This document shows, piece by piece, positions 36,937 to 47,100 of a stretch of DNA of 64,000 nt. Position 1 is the stretch's first letter, and every line of letters starts with the position of its first letter. The stretch lies in assembly GCF_026420145.1 (NCBI RefSeq), contig NZ_JAPMLV010000001.1, positions 1,736,001 to 1,800,000 of the forward strand, given 5' to 3'. Source of the DNA: Enterobacter pseudoroggenkampii. GTDB taxonomy: Bacteria; Pseudomonadota; Gammaproteobacteria; Enterobacterales; Enterobacteriaceae. The position numbers and the translations under genes were made by a program. The notes below the pieces were generated by a model. It ran no database searches, had not been told where the DNA came from, and saw only the letters and a program-made list of their open reading frames with translations.

Positions 36937-37898
36937 TTATTTTTACCTTACGTCGGCTCCTTTTGCTGCTGGTGACGCTCTTTTTCCTGAACTTTGTCGG
37001 CTTCAGCCTGAGCTATTTCACGCCCCATGCCCCGCTTCAGGGGTCGTCGCTGTGGGATGCCTGGCTCTTCTGGTTTAACGGGCTCCTGCACTGGGATTTC
37101 GGCGTGTCCAGCATTAACGGGCAGCTGATTTCCCAGCAGTTGAAAGAGGTGTTCCCGGCCACGATGGAGCTGTGCATTCTGGCCTTCGGCTTTGCCCTGA
37201 TGGTTGGCATTCCCGTGGGCATGCTGGCCGGGATCTATCGCAACAAATGGCAGGATAAGTTTATCAGCGCCCTCGCCCTGTTCGGCTTCTCCATCCCGGT
37301 ATTCTGGCTGGCGCTGCTGCTGACGCTTTTCTTCTCGCTGACGATGGGCTGGCTGCCGGTTTCGGGGCGTTTTGACCTGCTCTATACGGTTAAAACGGTG
37401 ACGGGTTTTGCCATTATTGACGCGTGGCTGTCCGATTCGGTGTGGCGCCACGAGATGATCGTCAGCGCCCTGCGCCATATGGTACTGCCGGTGCTGACCC
37501 TGGCGGTTGCGCCGACAACCGAAGTGATCCGCCTGATGCGCCTGAGCACCATCGAGGTATTTGACCAGAACTACGTCAAAGCCGCCGCCACGCGCGGGTT
37601 GTCACGCCTGACCATACTGCGTCGCAACGTCCTGCACAACGCGCTACCGCCGGTTATTCCGCGTCTTGGATTACAGTTTTCCACCATGCTGACGCTGGCC
37701 ATGATCACCGAGATGGTCTTTAGCTGGCCAGGCCTTGGGCGATGGCTGATTAACGCCATTCGCCAGCAGGACTACGCCGCTATTTCTGCGGGTGTGATGG
37801 TGATTGGTTCGCTGGTGATTATTGTCAACGTGTTGTCCGATATTCTGGGTGCTATGGCTAACCCATTGAAGCATAAGGAATGGTATGCCTTACGATAG
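36933..37898 (+). CDS. sapB: Sap ABC transporter permease SapB
   Basis: A 321-residue DppB-type permease with six predicted helices, starting [20 protein letters not shown]. The EAA-type loop reads [19 protein letters not shown]. Its start overlaps the sapA stop by 4 nt (ATGA), so translation is coupled. Confidence 0.95.
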   Translation: MIIFTLRRLLLLLVTLFFLNFVGFSLSYFTPHAPLQGSSLWDAWLFWFNGLLHWDFGVSSINGQLISQQLKEVFPATMELCILAFGFALMVGIPVGMLAGIYRNKWQDKFISALALFGFSIPVFWLALLLTLFFSLTMGWLPVSGRFDLLYTVKTVTGFAIIDAWLSDSVWRHEMIVSALRHMVLPVLTLAVAPTTEVIRLMRLSTIEVFDQNYVKAAATRGLSRLTILRRNVLHNALPPVIPRLGLQFSTMLTLAMITEMVFSWPGLGRWLINAIRQQDYAAISAGVMVIGSLVIIVNVLSDILGAMANPLKHKEWYALR

Positions 37899-38775
37899 CG
37901 TATACAGTGAAAAGCGCACGCCCGGCGTGCTGCGTACCGTGTGGCGTAAATTCTATGGTGACACCACGGCAATGATCGGCCTTTATGGCTGTGCCGGTCT
38001 GGTGTTGCTGTGCGTCTTTGGCGCGTGGTTTGCACCGTACGGCATTGACCAGCAGTTCCTTGGCTATCAGCTGCTGCCACCGTCCTGGTCGCGCTACGGT
38101 GAAGTCTCTTTCTTCCTGGGAACGGACGACCTCGGACGTGACGTGTTGAGCCGCCTGCTGAGCGGTGCAGCCCCGACGGTTGGCGGCGCATTTGTGGTGA
38201 CGCTCGCGGCAACGATCTGCGGGCTGGCGCTCGGTATTTTTGCAGGATCCACGCATGGCCTGCGCTCGGCGGTGCTTAACCACATTCTGGATACGCTGCT
38301 GTCGATTCCGTCCCTGCTGCTGGCGATCATTGTGGTTGCCTTTGCCGGTCCCCATCTGTCGCATGCCATGTTCGCCGTCTGGCTGGCTATCCTGCCCCGC
38401 ATCGTGCGCTCGGTTTACAGCATGGTGCATGATGAACTGGAAAAAGAGTATGTCGTCGCAGCCCGTCTGGACGGCGCGACGACCTTCAACATTCTGTGGT
38501 TTGCCGTGCTGCCTAACATCGCCGCCGGGCTGGTCACTGAGATCACCCGCGCCCTGTCGATGGCGATCCTGGACATCGCGGCGCTCGGCTTCCTCGACCT
38601 CGGAGCGCAGCTGCCGTCGCCCGAATGGGGTGCGATGCTCGGTGACGCGCTGGAGTTAATTTACGTGGCACCGTGGACGGTTATGCTGCCGGGTGCGGCC
38701 ATTATGGTGAGCGTGCTGCTCATCAACCTGCTGGGCGACGGTATTCGCCGTGCAATTAATGCGGGGGTGCAATAA
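37885..38775 (+). CDS. sapC: Sap ABC transporter permease SapC
   Basis: A 296-residue DppC-type permease. The motif [20 protein letters not shown] and the EAA loop [19 protein letters not shown] are typical. It overlaps sapB by 14 nt and partners SapB in the membrane. Confidence 0.95.
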   Translation: MPYDSVYSEKRTPGVLRTVWRKFYGDTTAMIGLYGCAGLVLLCVFGAWFAPYGIDQQFLGYQLLPPSWSRYGEVSFFLGTDDLGRDVLSRLLSGAAPTVGGAFVVTLAATICGLALGIFAGSTHGLRSAVLNHILDTLLSIPSLLLAIIVVAFAGPHLSHAMFAVWLAILPRIVRSVYSMVHDELEKEYVVAARLDGATTFNILWFAVLPNIAAGLVTEITRALSMAILDIAALGFLDLGAQLPSPEWGAMLGDALELIYVAPWTVMLPGAAIMVSVLLINLLGDGIRRAINAGVQ

Positions 38776-39767
38776 TGCCGCTTCTTGATATTCGCAACCT
38801 CACCATCGAATTCAAAACCGGTGAAGGCTGGGTTAAAGCCGTCGATCGCATCAGCATTACCCTCGCCGAGGGTGAAATTCGCGGGCTGGTGGGTGAATCC
38901 GGCTCAGGCAAAAGCCTGATCGCCAAAGCCATCTGCGGCGTAGCGAAAGACAACTGGCGCGTCACCGCAGACCGTATGCGTTTTGATGATATCGATCTGC
39001 TGCGCCTCTCCCCCCGCGAGCGGCGTAAGCTGGTCGGGCATAACGTCTCGATGATTTTCCAGGAGCCGCAGTCCTGTCTCGACCCGTCCGAACGCGTGGG
39101 CAAACAGCTGATGCAGAACATCCCCGGCTGGACCTATAAAGGCCGCTGGTGGCAGCGCGTTGGCTGGCGCAAGCGTCGCGCCATCGAGCTTTTACACCGC
39201 GTTGGGATAAAAGATCACAAAGATGCGATGCGCAGCTTCCCGTACGAGCTTACCGACGGCGAATGTCAGAAAGTGATGATTGCCATCGCGCTGGCTAATC
39301 AGCCGCGTTTGCTGATTGCGGATGAGCCCACCAACGCGATGGAACCCACCACGCAGGCGCAAATCTTCCGCCTGCTGTCGCGTCTCAACCAGAATAACAA
39401 CACCACCATTTTGCTGATCAGCCATGACCTGCAAATGCTCAGCAAATGGGCGGATAAAATTGACGTGATGTACTGCGGGCAAACGGTCGAAACCGCGCCG
39501 AGTGAAGACCTGATCACCGCGCCGCATCATCCGTATACGCAGGCGCTTATCCGCGCGATTCCGGATTTTGGCAGCGCGATGCCGCATAAAAGCCGCCTGA
39601 ATACCCTGCCGGGGGCGATTCCGCTGCTGGAATCCCTGCCGATAGGCTGTCGTCTGGGGCCGCGGTGTCCCTATGCTCAGCGTAAATGTATCGAGACGCC
39701 ACGCCTGACCGGGGCGAAAAATCATCTTTACGCCTGTCATTTCCCGCTGAACATGGAGAGAGAGTGA
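38775..39767 (+). CDS. sapD: Sap ABC transporter ATPase SapD
   Basis: A 330-residue oligopeptide-type ATPase: Walker [12 protein letters not shown], Walker [14 protein letters not shown] and a C-terminal Cys-rich oligopeptide-type tail ([14 protein letters not shown]). The signature motif is unusual ([10 protein letters not shown] in place of LSGGxxQR), as recalled for E. coli SapD. SapD also supports Trk potassium uptake. It overlaps sapC by 1 nt. Confidence 0.94.
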   Translation: MPLLDIRNLTIEFKTGEGWVKAVDRISITLAEGEIRGLVGESGSGKSLIAKAICGVAKDNWRVTADRMRFDDIDLLRLSPRERRKLVGHNVSMIFQEPQSCLDPSERVGKQLMQNIPGWTYKGRWWQRVGWRKRRAIELLHRVGIKDHKDAMRSFPYELTDGECQKVMIAIALANQPRLLIADEPTNAMEPTTQAQIFRLLSRLNQNNNTTILLISHDLQMLSKWADKIDVMYCGQTVETAPSEDLITAPHHPYTQALIRAIPDFGSAMPHKSRLNTLPGAIPLLESLPIGCRLGPRCPYAQRKCIETPRLTGAKNHLYACHFPLNMERE

Positions 39768-39768
39768 A

Positions 39769-40575
39769 ATGGTCGAAACTTTACTGGAAGTCCGCAACCT
39801 GAGTAAGACCTTTCGCTACCGCACGGGGCTGTTTCATCGCCAAACTGTCGACGCGGTGAAGCCGCTGAGCTTTACGCTGCGTGAAAAACAGACGCTGGCG
39901 ATTATTGGCGAAAACGGTTCCGGGAAATCCACCCTGGCGAAAATGCTCGCTGGCATGGTTGAACCGACCGCAGGCGAAGTGTTAATTGACGATCATCCTC
40001 TGACGTTTGGGGATTACTCTTTCCGCAGCCAGCGCATCCGCATGATCTTCCAGGATCCGTCTACCTCGCTTAATCCACGCCAGCGCATTTCGCAGATCCT
40101 CGATTTTCCGCTGCGTCTGAACACCGACCTGGAGCCAGAGGCGCGCCGTAAGCGCGTATTTGAAACTCTGCGCATGGTTGGGCTGTTACCGGATCACGAA
40201 AGCTACTACCCGCATATGCTGGCCCCCGGCCAGAAACAGCGTCTGGGTCTGGCGCGTGCGTTGATATTGCGGCCAAAAGTGATCATTGCTGATGAAGCGC
40301 TTGCCTCGCTGGATATGTCGATGCGCTCTCAGCTGATTAACCTGATGCTGGAATTGCAGGAAAAACAGGGGATCTCGTATATCTACGTCACCCAACATCT
40401 GGGAATGATGAAGCATATCAGCGATCAGGTGATGGTCATGCACCAGGGAGAAGTGGTCGAGCGCGGCAGCACGGCGGATGTGATGGCCTCCCCGCTTCAT
40501 GAGCTGACAAAACGACTGATAGCCGGTCATTTCGGTGAAGCATTAACCGCCGATGCATGGCGCAAAGACCGGTAA
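39769..40575 (+). CDS. sapF: Sap ABC transporter ATPase SapF
   Basis: A 268-residue ATPase with Walker A GENGSGKSTLA, Walker B VIIADEALASLDM and H-loop YVTQHLGMM. The signature reads MLAPGQKQRLGLARAL instead of LSGGQ. It pairs with SapD. Last gene of the sap operon; a strong terminator hairpin follows. Confidence 0.94.
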   Translation: MVETLLEVRNLSKTFRYRTGLFHRQTVDAVKPLSFTLREKQTLAIIGENGSGKSTLAKMLAGMVEPTAGEVLIDDHPLTFGDYSFRSQRIRMIFQDPSTSLNPRQRISQILDFPLRLNTDLEPEARRKRVFETLRMVGLLPDHESYYPHMLAPGQKQRLGLARALILRPKVIIADEALASLDMSMRSQLINLMLELQEKQGISYIYVTQHLGMMKHISDQVMVMHQGEVVERGSTADVMASPLHELTKRLIAGHFGEALTADAWRKDR

Positions 40576-40596
40576 ACAAACGTTGCACCGCTCAAT

Positions 40597-40640
40597 AAGG
40601 ATTAAATAGCCTTTACACGCTATTTAATCCTTTAAATTTT
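40597..40640 (+). terminator. sap operon terminator
   Basis: AAGGATTAAATAGC and GCTATTTAATCCTT form a 14-bp stem with an 8-nt loop, followed by TTAAATTTT. Confidence 0.75.
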
Positions 40641-40723
40641 CGTCTCCATCCCTGCTCCATCTTCTAAGCAATATCAATCAACAGTTCTTCTCCAGAATAT
40701 CCGGACATTACGGAGGAGAAGAA

Positions 40724-41665
40724 ATGAACAACGCCACTTACGTTCTCAAATATACCGAGTATCTCATCAGAAAATGCCGTTCATTCTTAATGACGGACCT
40801 GTACTTTCATACTGTGAGGCTCAAGAAAACATCCGGGACAAAACCTGACATTCAATCACCCACGACGTTGAGTGAAAAAATATGTCATCGTCTGGTCTAT
40901 GACCATAATAACCTCTACACGATGCTTGCCGATAAACTCGCCGTTCGGGCATACGTTTCCTCCAGAACAAAGCGCGTGAAAACGGTGCCATTAATTGGCG
41001 TTTATACCAGGGCGTCGCAGATTGATTTTTCCATGCTCCCTGACAAATTCGTCCTTAAGTGCAACCATGATAGTGGCAGCACAATAATATGTACGAACAA
41101 AGCGCAATTTAACGACAAGAAAGCGCGTAAAAAACTGAGCCTCGCGTTAAAGAAAAATTTGTACTACACCACGCGTGAGTGGCAGTACAAAAACATTACG
41201 CCGAGTATACTTTGCGAACCGTTCGTCGATCTCTTCGATGGTGCTGACAGGAATACGACGCCCGAAATGCTGAGGATCCATTGCTTTCATGGCGTCGCCC
41301 ACTATGTTGAAGCGGATTTTACGGATGATAACGGCAACGGTTTTATCAACGTTTACGACAGGCACTGGAACTTACAACCCTTCCAGATGGAGTATCCGAA
41401 TACTTCAGTAAATCCAGACGAACCGGTCTTGTTCCGACAAGCGTTGCTGGCATCCCAGGAGCTGGCGGATGGCATTGACTACTGCCGCGTTGACCTCATG
41501 CTAAAAAAAGAAGACATCTATTTCAGTGAAATAACCTTAAGCCCGAGACGCGGTAAACTGACGATTACCCCGCAGGAATGGGATGCTAAGTTAGGAAAAA
41601 TATGGCATTTATCGCCGGCAGGTGCATTTGACCTGCCGCTGAAACTCACGAGTCGGGCCAGGTAA
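40724..41665 (+). CDS. TupA-like ATP-grasp protein
   Basis: A 313-residue cytosolic protein resembling the TupA-like ATP-grasp family, named after the teichuronopeptide ligase of alkaliphilic Bacillus and often found in surface polysaccharide loci. Landmarks are the LSEKICHRLVYDHN start, DKFVLKCNHDSGSTIICTNK (ATP-binding strand with Lys), EPFVDLFD, and a C-terminal DYCRVDLMLKK...YFSEITLSP metal-binding block. It may join an amino acid or amine to a sugar acid, but the substrate is unknown. GGAGGAGAAG precedes the ATG. No glycosyltransferase genes are adjacent, which is unusual. Its end overlaps the opposing kinase gene by 20 nt. AT-richer than the sap genes. Confidence 0.75.
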   Translation: MNNATYVLKYTEYLIRKCRSFLMTDLYFHTVRLKKTSGTKPDIQSPTTLSEKICHRLVYDHNNLYTMLADKLAVRAYVSSRTKRVKTVPLIGVYTRASQIDFSMLPDKFVLKCNHDSGSTIICTNKAQFNDKKARKKLSLALKKNLYYTTREWQYKNITPSILCEPFVDLFDGADRNTTPEMLRIHCFHGVAHYVEADFTDDNGNGFINVYDRHWNLQPFQMEYPNTSVNPDEPVLFRQALLASQELADGIDYCRVDLMLKKEDIYFSEITLSPRRGKLTITPQEWDAKLGKIWHLSPAGAFDLPLKLTSRAR

Positions 41666-42710
41666 GTTTAAATATCGAGTGGTTTTGCGTCGATAAGGTA
41701 TAGGTAACATCGCCACCATGCGCCAGCATGATGGCTTTTACCACTGACAAGCCCAAACCACAGCCTTCCGGGTTCAACTGTCTGGCGCCATTATCGCGCT
41801 GAAAGGGCTGAAATAAGAAATCATGAAATTCCCTGGGAATGCCCGGTCCCCCGTCCTGAATAAGGATATAATTGCCTTTATCAGAAACGCCATTTTTCAC
41901 AATGAGTTTGCGCGAGGTTGAATAGTGTAAGGCATTGTCAAATAAAACGGTCAGACACTGATTGATGCGTAACGGATCGAATACGCATTGCTGATCCCTC
42001 AGTTCTGTATTGACGGTAAATGCCTTACGGCTGAACTCGGGCATGAAGGTATCGAGCGCGTCCTGTATTGTTCCTTTTAAATCCGTTCTGGACTGGTATA
42101 GCGTGTATCCCGCCCCGCCATCCGAACTGACAACCCGGAGATCTTCAATCAGGCGGGTTAACCCTTCCGTCTGTTTGAGAAGATTATTAAACAGCACCGG
42201 GTCCGGGGTAAAAACACCGTCAACCAACCCCTGAAGCCTTCCGCGTAAGATCGTGACCGGGGTTCTCAGCTCATGCGCAATAGCCGCATTCCAGGATTTC
42301 CTCTGAATATCCAGCGTCTGTAATTTTTCCGCCATTTCATTGAAATCCGTCACAAGGTGATTGATCTCACCCAGCCGGGAACTGGCACAGAATGCCCGGG
42401 CATCCAGATCGCCCTGAGAAATCTTTTTCAGGCTGGACGCGACCGCGTTTAGCGGGGTGAGTATTCGCGATGACAGTTTGACCGTGAAAAAGAGTGCAAT
42501 AATCATACTGATCGTAGTCGCGGTCCCAATCCATGCCCAGTCCCACATCGTCATCTGCTCATCATCGCCCGCAGCAGGGCCGCCCGGGAGGTGATCCAGA
42601 ATAAAGGAGTAAAAAAACCAGGAGCCCAGGATGGCGATGGCAATTATCGTAAACGTCAGCAACAGCATATACGTTAAGATCTGACGACTCAGGACAGACT
42701 CTTTATTCAT
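41646..42710 (-). CDS. AdeS-like sensor histidine kinase
   Basis: A 354-residue membrane kinase. Two transmembrane helices (about 12-36 and 58-78) flank a very short periplasmic loop. A HAMP domain (~80-132) leads to the H-box WNAAIAHELRTPVTILRGRL with phospho-acceptor His146, then N (LFDNALHYS), G1 (QDGGPGIP) and G2 (GCGLGLSVV) boxes. It closely resembles AdeS of Acinetobacter, notably around the H-box. Its start overlaps the response-regulator stop by 4 nt. The short sensor loop suggests membrane-derived signals. It most likely controls the divergent pump block. Confidence 0.9.
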   Translation of the reverse strand: MNKESVLSRQILTYMLLLTFTIIAIAILGSWFFYSFILDHLPGGPAAGDDEQMTMWDWAWIGTATTISMIIALFFTVKLSSRILTPLNAVASSLKKISQGDLDARAFCASSRLGEINHLVTDFNEMAEKLQTLDIQRKSWNAAIAHELRTPVTILRGRLQGLVDGVFTPDPVLFNNLLKQTEGLTRLIEDLRVVSSDGGAGYTLYQSRTDLKGTIQDALDTFMPEFSRKAFTVNTELRDQQCVFDPLRINQCLTVLFDNALHYSTSRKLIVKNGVSDKGNYILIQDGGPGIPREFHDFLFQPFQRDNGARQLNPEGCGLGLSVVKAIMLAHGGDVTYTLSTQNHSIFKLTWPDS

Positions 42711-43411
42711 TTCTTTTCCCCAAGCCGGTAGCCCATGCCTCTGATGCTCTCGGGAACACCGTAAAGACCGGCAAGCTCCAGTTTTTTACGCAACTTGCTC
42801 ATATGGCTATCGACCGTTCTGTCGAGCGTATCGCCTTCCGGCAGACACGCGTTGAGTAACTCTTCACGGGAACAGACCTTTCGCGGATAACGCACCAGCC
42901 AGGTAAGTAATTTAAATTCGGTTGTCGTTAATACCGGGGAGATAACCTCTTCGCCCACGGTGACTTCCACGTAGAAATCATCCGGATAGACCGTAATAAA
43001 GGGCGTTCTGAGCGGCAGGGAACCCGCCTGCTGAAGCGCAGGTTTTGTCCTGCGCAGCACCGCCTCAACCCGTGCGACAACCTCAGAGGGGTTAAAGGGT
43101 TTGATTACGTAATCATCCGCCCCGAGCCTCAGACCCATAAGCTTATCGACGTCCTGATCGAGAGCGGAAACCATAATGACGGGGACAGCACTTTCATGGC
43201 GAAGCGTAGTAAGCACGCTCCAGCCGTCACACACGGGCAGGTGAATGTCCAGCAAGATGAGATCCGGTTTATGGAGGCGATTAAGCGTTATCGCCTGCTC
43301 GCCCTGCCTGGCCCTCAGCGTTTTCATTCCCGAACGCTCTAAGTAGCTCATCAGTATATCGGCGATTTCGTCTTCATCTTCAACAACAAGGATCAGCGTA
43401 TTTTTGTTCAT
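42707..43411 (-). CDS. AdeR-like response regulator (OmpR/PhoB type)
   Basis: A 234-residue regulator. The receiver domain shows VVEDEDE, phospho-acceptor Asp55 in LILLDIHLP, and VIMVSALDQD and YVIKPFNPSE motifs. The C-terminal winged helix includes TTEFKLLTWL and TVDSHMSKLRKKLE. It resembles AdeR, especially ALDQDVDKLMGLRLGADDYV. It is transcribed with the kinase gene and divergently from the small membrane protein and RND pump genes. Confidence 0.92.
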   Translation of the reverse strand: MNKNTLILVVEDEDEIADILMSYLERSGMKTLRARQGEQAITLNRLHKPDLILLDIHLPVCDGWSVLTTLRHESAVPVIMVSALDQDVDKLMGLRLGADDYVIKPFNPSEVVARVEAVLRRTKPALQQAGSLPLRTPFITVYPDDFYVEVTVGEEVISPVLTTTEFKLLTWLVRYPRKVCSREELLNACLPEGDTLDRTVDSHMSKLRKKLELAGLYGVPESIRGMGYRLGEKK

Positions 43412-43540
43412 ATTATCTCCGCGGGTGAAATCCCTTTAAGCACGCTATCAGATATCTTTAGCACAATAAGACACAGCCTCCGGGAAAAAGTGCCGTAGTC
43501 ACGAAAATTTCCCGGTTGATTTAAATGCCCGGTTATTTCT

Positions 43541-43556
43541 CCACACAGCCTACACA
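43541..43556. promoter_or_regulatory. Imperfect direct repeat in the divergent regulator-pump region
   Basis: CCACACA and CTACACA repeat with a 9-bp period. It lies 130 nt upstream of the regulator start. OmpR-type regulators bind direct repeats, so this is a candidate site. It could be chance. Confidence 0.3.
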
Positions 43557-43658
43557 TTCAGTCAATAAAGACTCGACAATGTCCGTTCAAAATCGCTATT
43601 GAGACATAACGCGTTGTGCATTGCGCGCTGCAAATTACCACTGTTTCTTAAAGATTTT

Positions 43659-44069
43659 ATGAAGTTGGCTGCAATAATGAACATGGAACTTTCAAAATAT
43701 TTTTCTCCTAAAAAACTGGGCATATATTCCCTGTTTCTGCTGCTGTCGTGGGGATTACTTTATACCTGGCTGGTGCTGGTACACAGAGTGGATGAAAAAG
43801 TCGCCTCGACGTTGCTCTCATCACCCATCATCTATGGCTGTATCGCATTGTCGGTTGTCACTTTGATAATCCAAAATAAAGCTGGTGCGCTAACTGAGCT
43901 ATTTGTCGTCGCCTTCTGGCTGATGGTGATTTTTGTTTATCTCATTATTACGTTCACCGTGCTGTTAAACGCGATGCCCGATATCGAGGATCTCGTCTTT
44001 TATTACGAGTGTTATTTGATCATTTTTTTTGGCGGATCACCGCTGTACCTCATTATGAGAATGATTTGA
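43659..44069 (+). CDS. Small inner-membrane protein of unknown function
   Basis: A 136-residue hydrophobic protein from ATG 43659; ATG 43677 or an upstream ATG 43599 are alternatives, none with a strong SD. Four predicted helices are visible: KKLGIYSLFLLLSWGLLYTW, a PIIYGCIALSVVTLI stretch, LFVVAFWLMVIFVYLIITF, and a last one near YLIIFFGGSPLYLIM. I recognise no family. It lies between the response regulator and the RND gene, exactly where a periplasmic adaptor gene would be expected. It is not an adaptor: it has no lipoyl or barrel-sandwich domain and no coiled coil. Confidence 0.6.
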   Translation: MKLAAIMNMELSKYFSPKKLGIYSLFLLLSWGLLYTWLVLVHRVDEKVASTLLSSPIIYGCIALSVVTLIIQNKAGALTELFVVAFWLMVIFVYLIITFTVLLNAMPDIEDLVFYYECYLIIFFGGSPLYLIMRMI

Positions 44070-44164
44070 GCCCTTGATCCACACGGCCTCCATAAACCGC
44101 CCACTTCCGCTAAACAGGTGCGCGGTAGAGTCTCTATCTCACTCTTTTGCACAAAAATAACTCA

Positions 44165-47100
44165 ATGCCTCTTTTTTTTATCGAACGTCCCATTTTCGCC
44201 TGGGTAGTGGCGCTGTTTATCGTCCTGACGGGTCTCCTGTCTATTCCTCGTTTGCCGGTTGCGCAGTATCCGGCGGTGGCACCGCCAGGCATCATCATTT
44301 CCGTCAGTTACCCGGGGGCCAGCCCCGATATCATGAATACGTCGGTGGTGTCGTTAATCGAGCGAGAAATCTCTGGAGTCGATAACTTGCTCTATTTCGA
44401 ATCATCCAGTGACACAACCGGCTCGGCATCGATTACCGTCACGTTTAAACCCGGCACGGACATCAAGCTGGCACAGATGGATCTACAGAATCAGATTAAG
44501 ATCGTCGAGCCTCGTCTTCCTCAGGCGGTAAGACAAAATGGCATTAACGTCGAGGCCGCTAATTCTGGATTTTTAATGATGGTAGGGCTGAAGTCCACCA
44601 ACGGTCAATTCGAGGAAGCCGACTTAAGCGACTATTTTGCCCGAAACGTCAGTGACGAGCTTCGTCGCGTGCCCGGCGTAGGGAAAGTTCAGCTGTTTGG
44701 CGGCGAAAAAGCGCTGCGCATCTGGCTGGATCCAATGAAGCTCCACAGCTACGGCCTTTCGGTGAGCGATGTGCTTACTGCTGTTGGCCAGCAAAATGCC
44801 CTGGTTTCGCCCGGCAAAACGGGAGATGAGCCCGCATCTGAAGGACAAGGGGTAACGTATCCCATCACCGTAAAGGGACAGCTCTCCTCGGTCGAGGCGT
44901 TCAGGAATATCACCCTGAAATCTGACGCATCCGGCGCCCGCCTGAAATTATCCGACATTGCGCGGATTGAATCCGGCCTGCAAAGCTACGCTTTTGGTAT
45001 CCGTGAAAATGGCGTGCCCTCGACGGCGGCGGCAATCCAGCTGTCGCCAGGCGCCAACGCAATGAGTACGGCTTCAGGCGTGCGTGCGCGCATCGACGAG
45101 CTTTCCCGGGTGTTACCCGACGGAATGGTGTTTACGGTTCCTTTCGATACCGCGCCGTTTGTGAAACTTTCTATCGTGAAGGTTGTTCAGACATTTGTGG
45201 AAGCGATGGTCCTCGTCTTTCTGGTTATGCTGCTGTTTCTGCACAAGATACGCTGTACGCTTATACCGGCGATTGTTGCTCCCGTCGCACTTCTTGGCAC
45301 CTTCACGGTGATGTTATTGAGCGGATACTCCATCAATATTCTGACGATGTTCGGCATGGTGCTGGCGATAGGGATTATCGTTGATGATGCCATTGTGGTT
45401 GTGGAGAACGTTGAACGACTGATGGAGGAAAAAAGTCTGTCCCCACGGGACGCTACCCGGCAAGCCATGCAGGAGATCACCCCGGCGATTATCGGGATCA
45501 CGCTGGTGCTCACCGCCGTCTTTATCCCCATGGGGTTTGCTGAAGGATCCGTCGGGATCATCTACCGGCAATTTTGTATTTCCATGGCAGTCTCCATACT
45601 GCTGTCCGCGTTTCTTGCCCTGACGCTGACGCCTGCCCTGTGCGCTACGCTACTCAAGCCGCATCAGGGAGTAAAGAGCGGAGGTGGGCGGTTCGCGGCA
45701 GGGTTTAATGCGCGCTTTCATAGGCTTACCACCTGTTACGAAGCCGGGCTGGGTGCCGTTCTGAAGCGAACCGGGCGTATGCTGCTCCTGTACGTTGTGC
45801 TTTGTGCTGCGCTGTTTTTGGGGTTGTCTTCGTTACCGTCGTCCTTTCTGCCGGACGAAGATCAGGGCTACTTTATGTCCTCAATCCAGCTGCCTTCTGA
45901 TGCCACGATGCAGCGCACCCTTAACGTGGTAAAAAAGTTTGAAGAGGAAATTACGGCCCGGCCGGATATTGAAAGCAACATTATGATCCTGGGGTTTGGA
46001 TTTTCAGGTTCAGGACCGAATTCGGCTATGGCCTTCACCACGCTGAAGGACTGGAAAAACCGGCAGGGCTCGACGGCCCAGGATGAAGCCGACCATATAC
46101 AGGACAGCATGGCGAACGTTACTGATGCCGTCACGATGAGCCTGCTCCCGCCGGCCATTTCGGATATGGGCACCTCCTCGGGGTTCACCTGGTACGTGCA
46201 GGACAGAGCAGGACTGGGCTACGAGGCGTTAAAGCGCGCTGCCGACGCGCTGGTCCTGCAAGCCAATCAGCGTCCTGAACTGAGTGACGTCTATATAGAC
46301 GGTCTGCCGGAAGGAACCAGCCTTGCGCTCCAGGTTGACCGGGAAAAAGCGGAAGCGATGGGCGTCTCATTTGATGAAATCAACCAGACGCTCTCCGTTA
46401 CCCTGGGCTCAAATTACGTTAATGACTATACGAACAACGGCCGCGTTCAACAGGTGATTATTCAGGCCGATGCCCCCTACCGAATGCAGCCTGAGCAGAT
46501 ACTGAAACTATCAGTGAAAAACCGGATGGGTGAGATGGTGCCGTTATCAACGTTCGTGACGATCTCCTGGAACGTTGCGCCGCAGCAGTTGACGCGCTAT
46601 CAGGGTTATTCTGCTCTTCGCATTACCGGAAATGCGGCGTCAGGAGTATCCAGCGGCACCGCAATGAAGGTTATGGAGAGTTTGTCCAGAGAGTTACCTC
46701 AGGGCATGGCGGGCGAGTGGGCCGGGAGTGCATTGCAGGAGAGAAAATCGGAATCTCAGCTTCCGGGCCTTATTGTCCTGTCGATACTGGTCGTGTTTAT
46801 GGTGCTCGCCGCCCTGTATGAGAGCTGGTCTGTTCCTTTTGCGGTCATGCTGGTCGTTCCGTTGGGTCTTATCGGCGCGGTGATAGCGGTGTTTGTTGCC
46901 GGCATGACGAATGATGTTTTCTTTAAGGTCGGCCTGATTACGCTTATCGGCCTGTCGGCCAAGAACGCCATTCTGATTGTTGAATTTGCCAGGCAGCTCC
47001 ATCGCCAGGGGCAGCCCCTGCTGGCGGCAACCATTCATGCCGCCAGCCAGCGCCTGCGTCCGATTCTGATGACATCGTTAGCCTTCAGCTTAGGGGTTGT

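Noticed and set aside
39240..39280. Altered ABC signature in SapD and SapF as possible inactivation
   Set aside because: Unusual signature motifs are a known feature of Sap ATPases, and both Walker motifs are intact.
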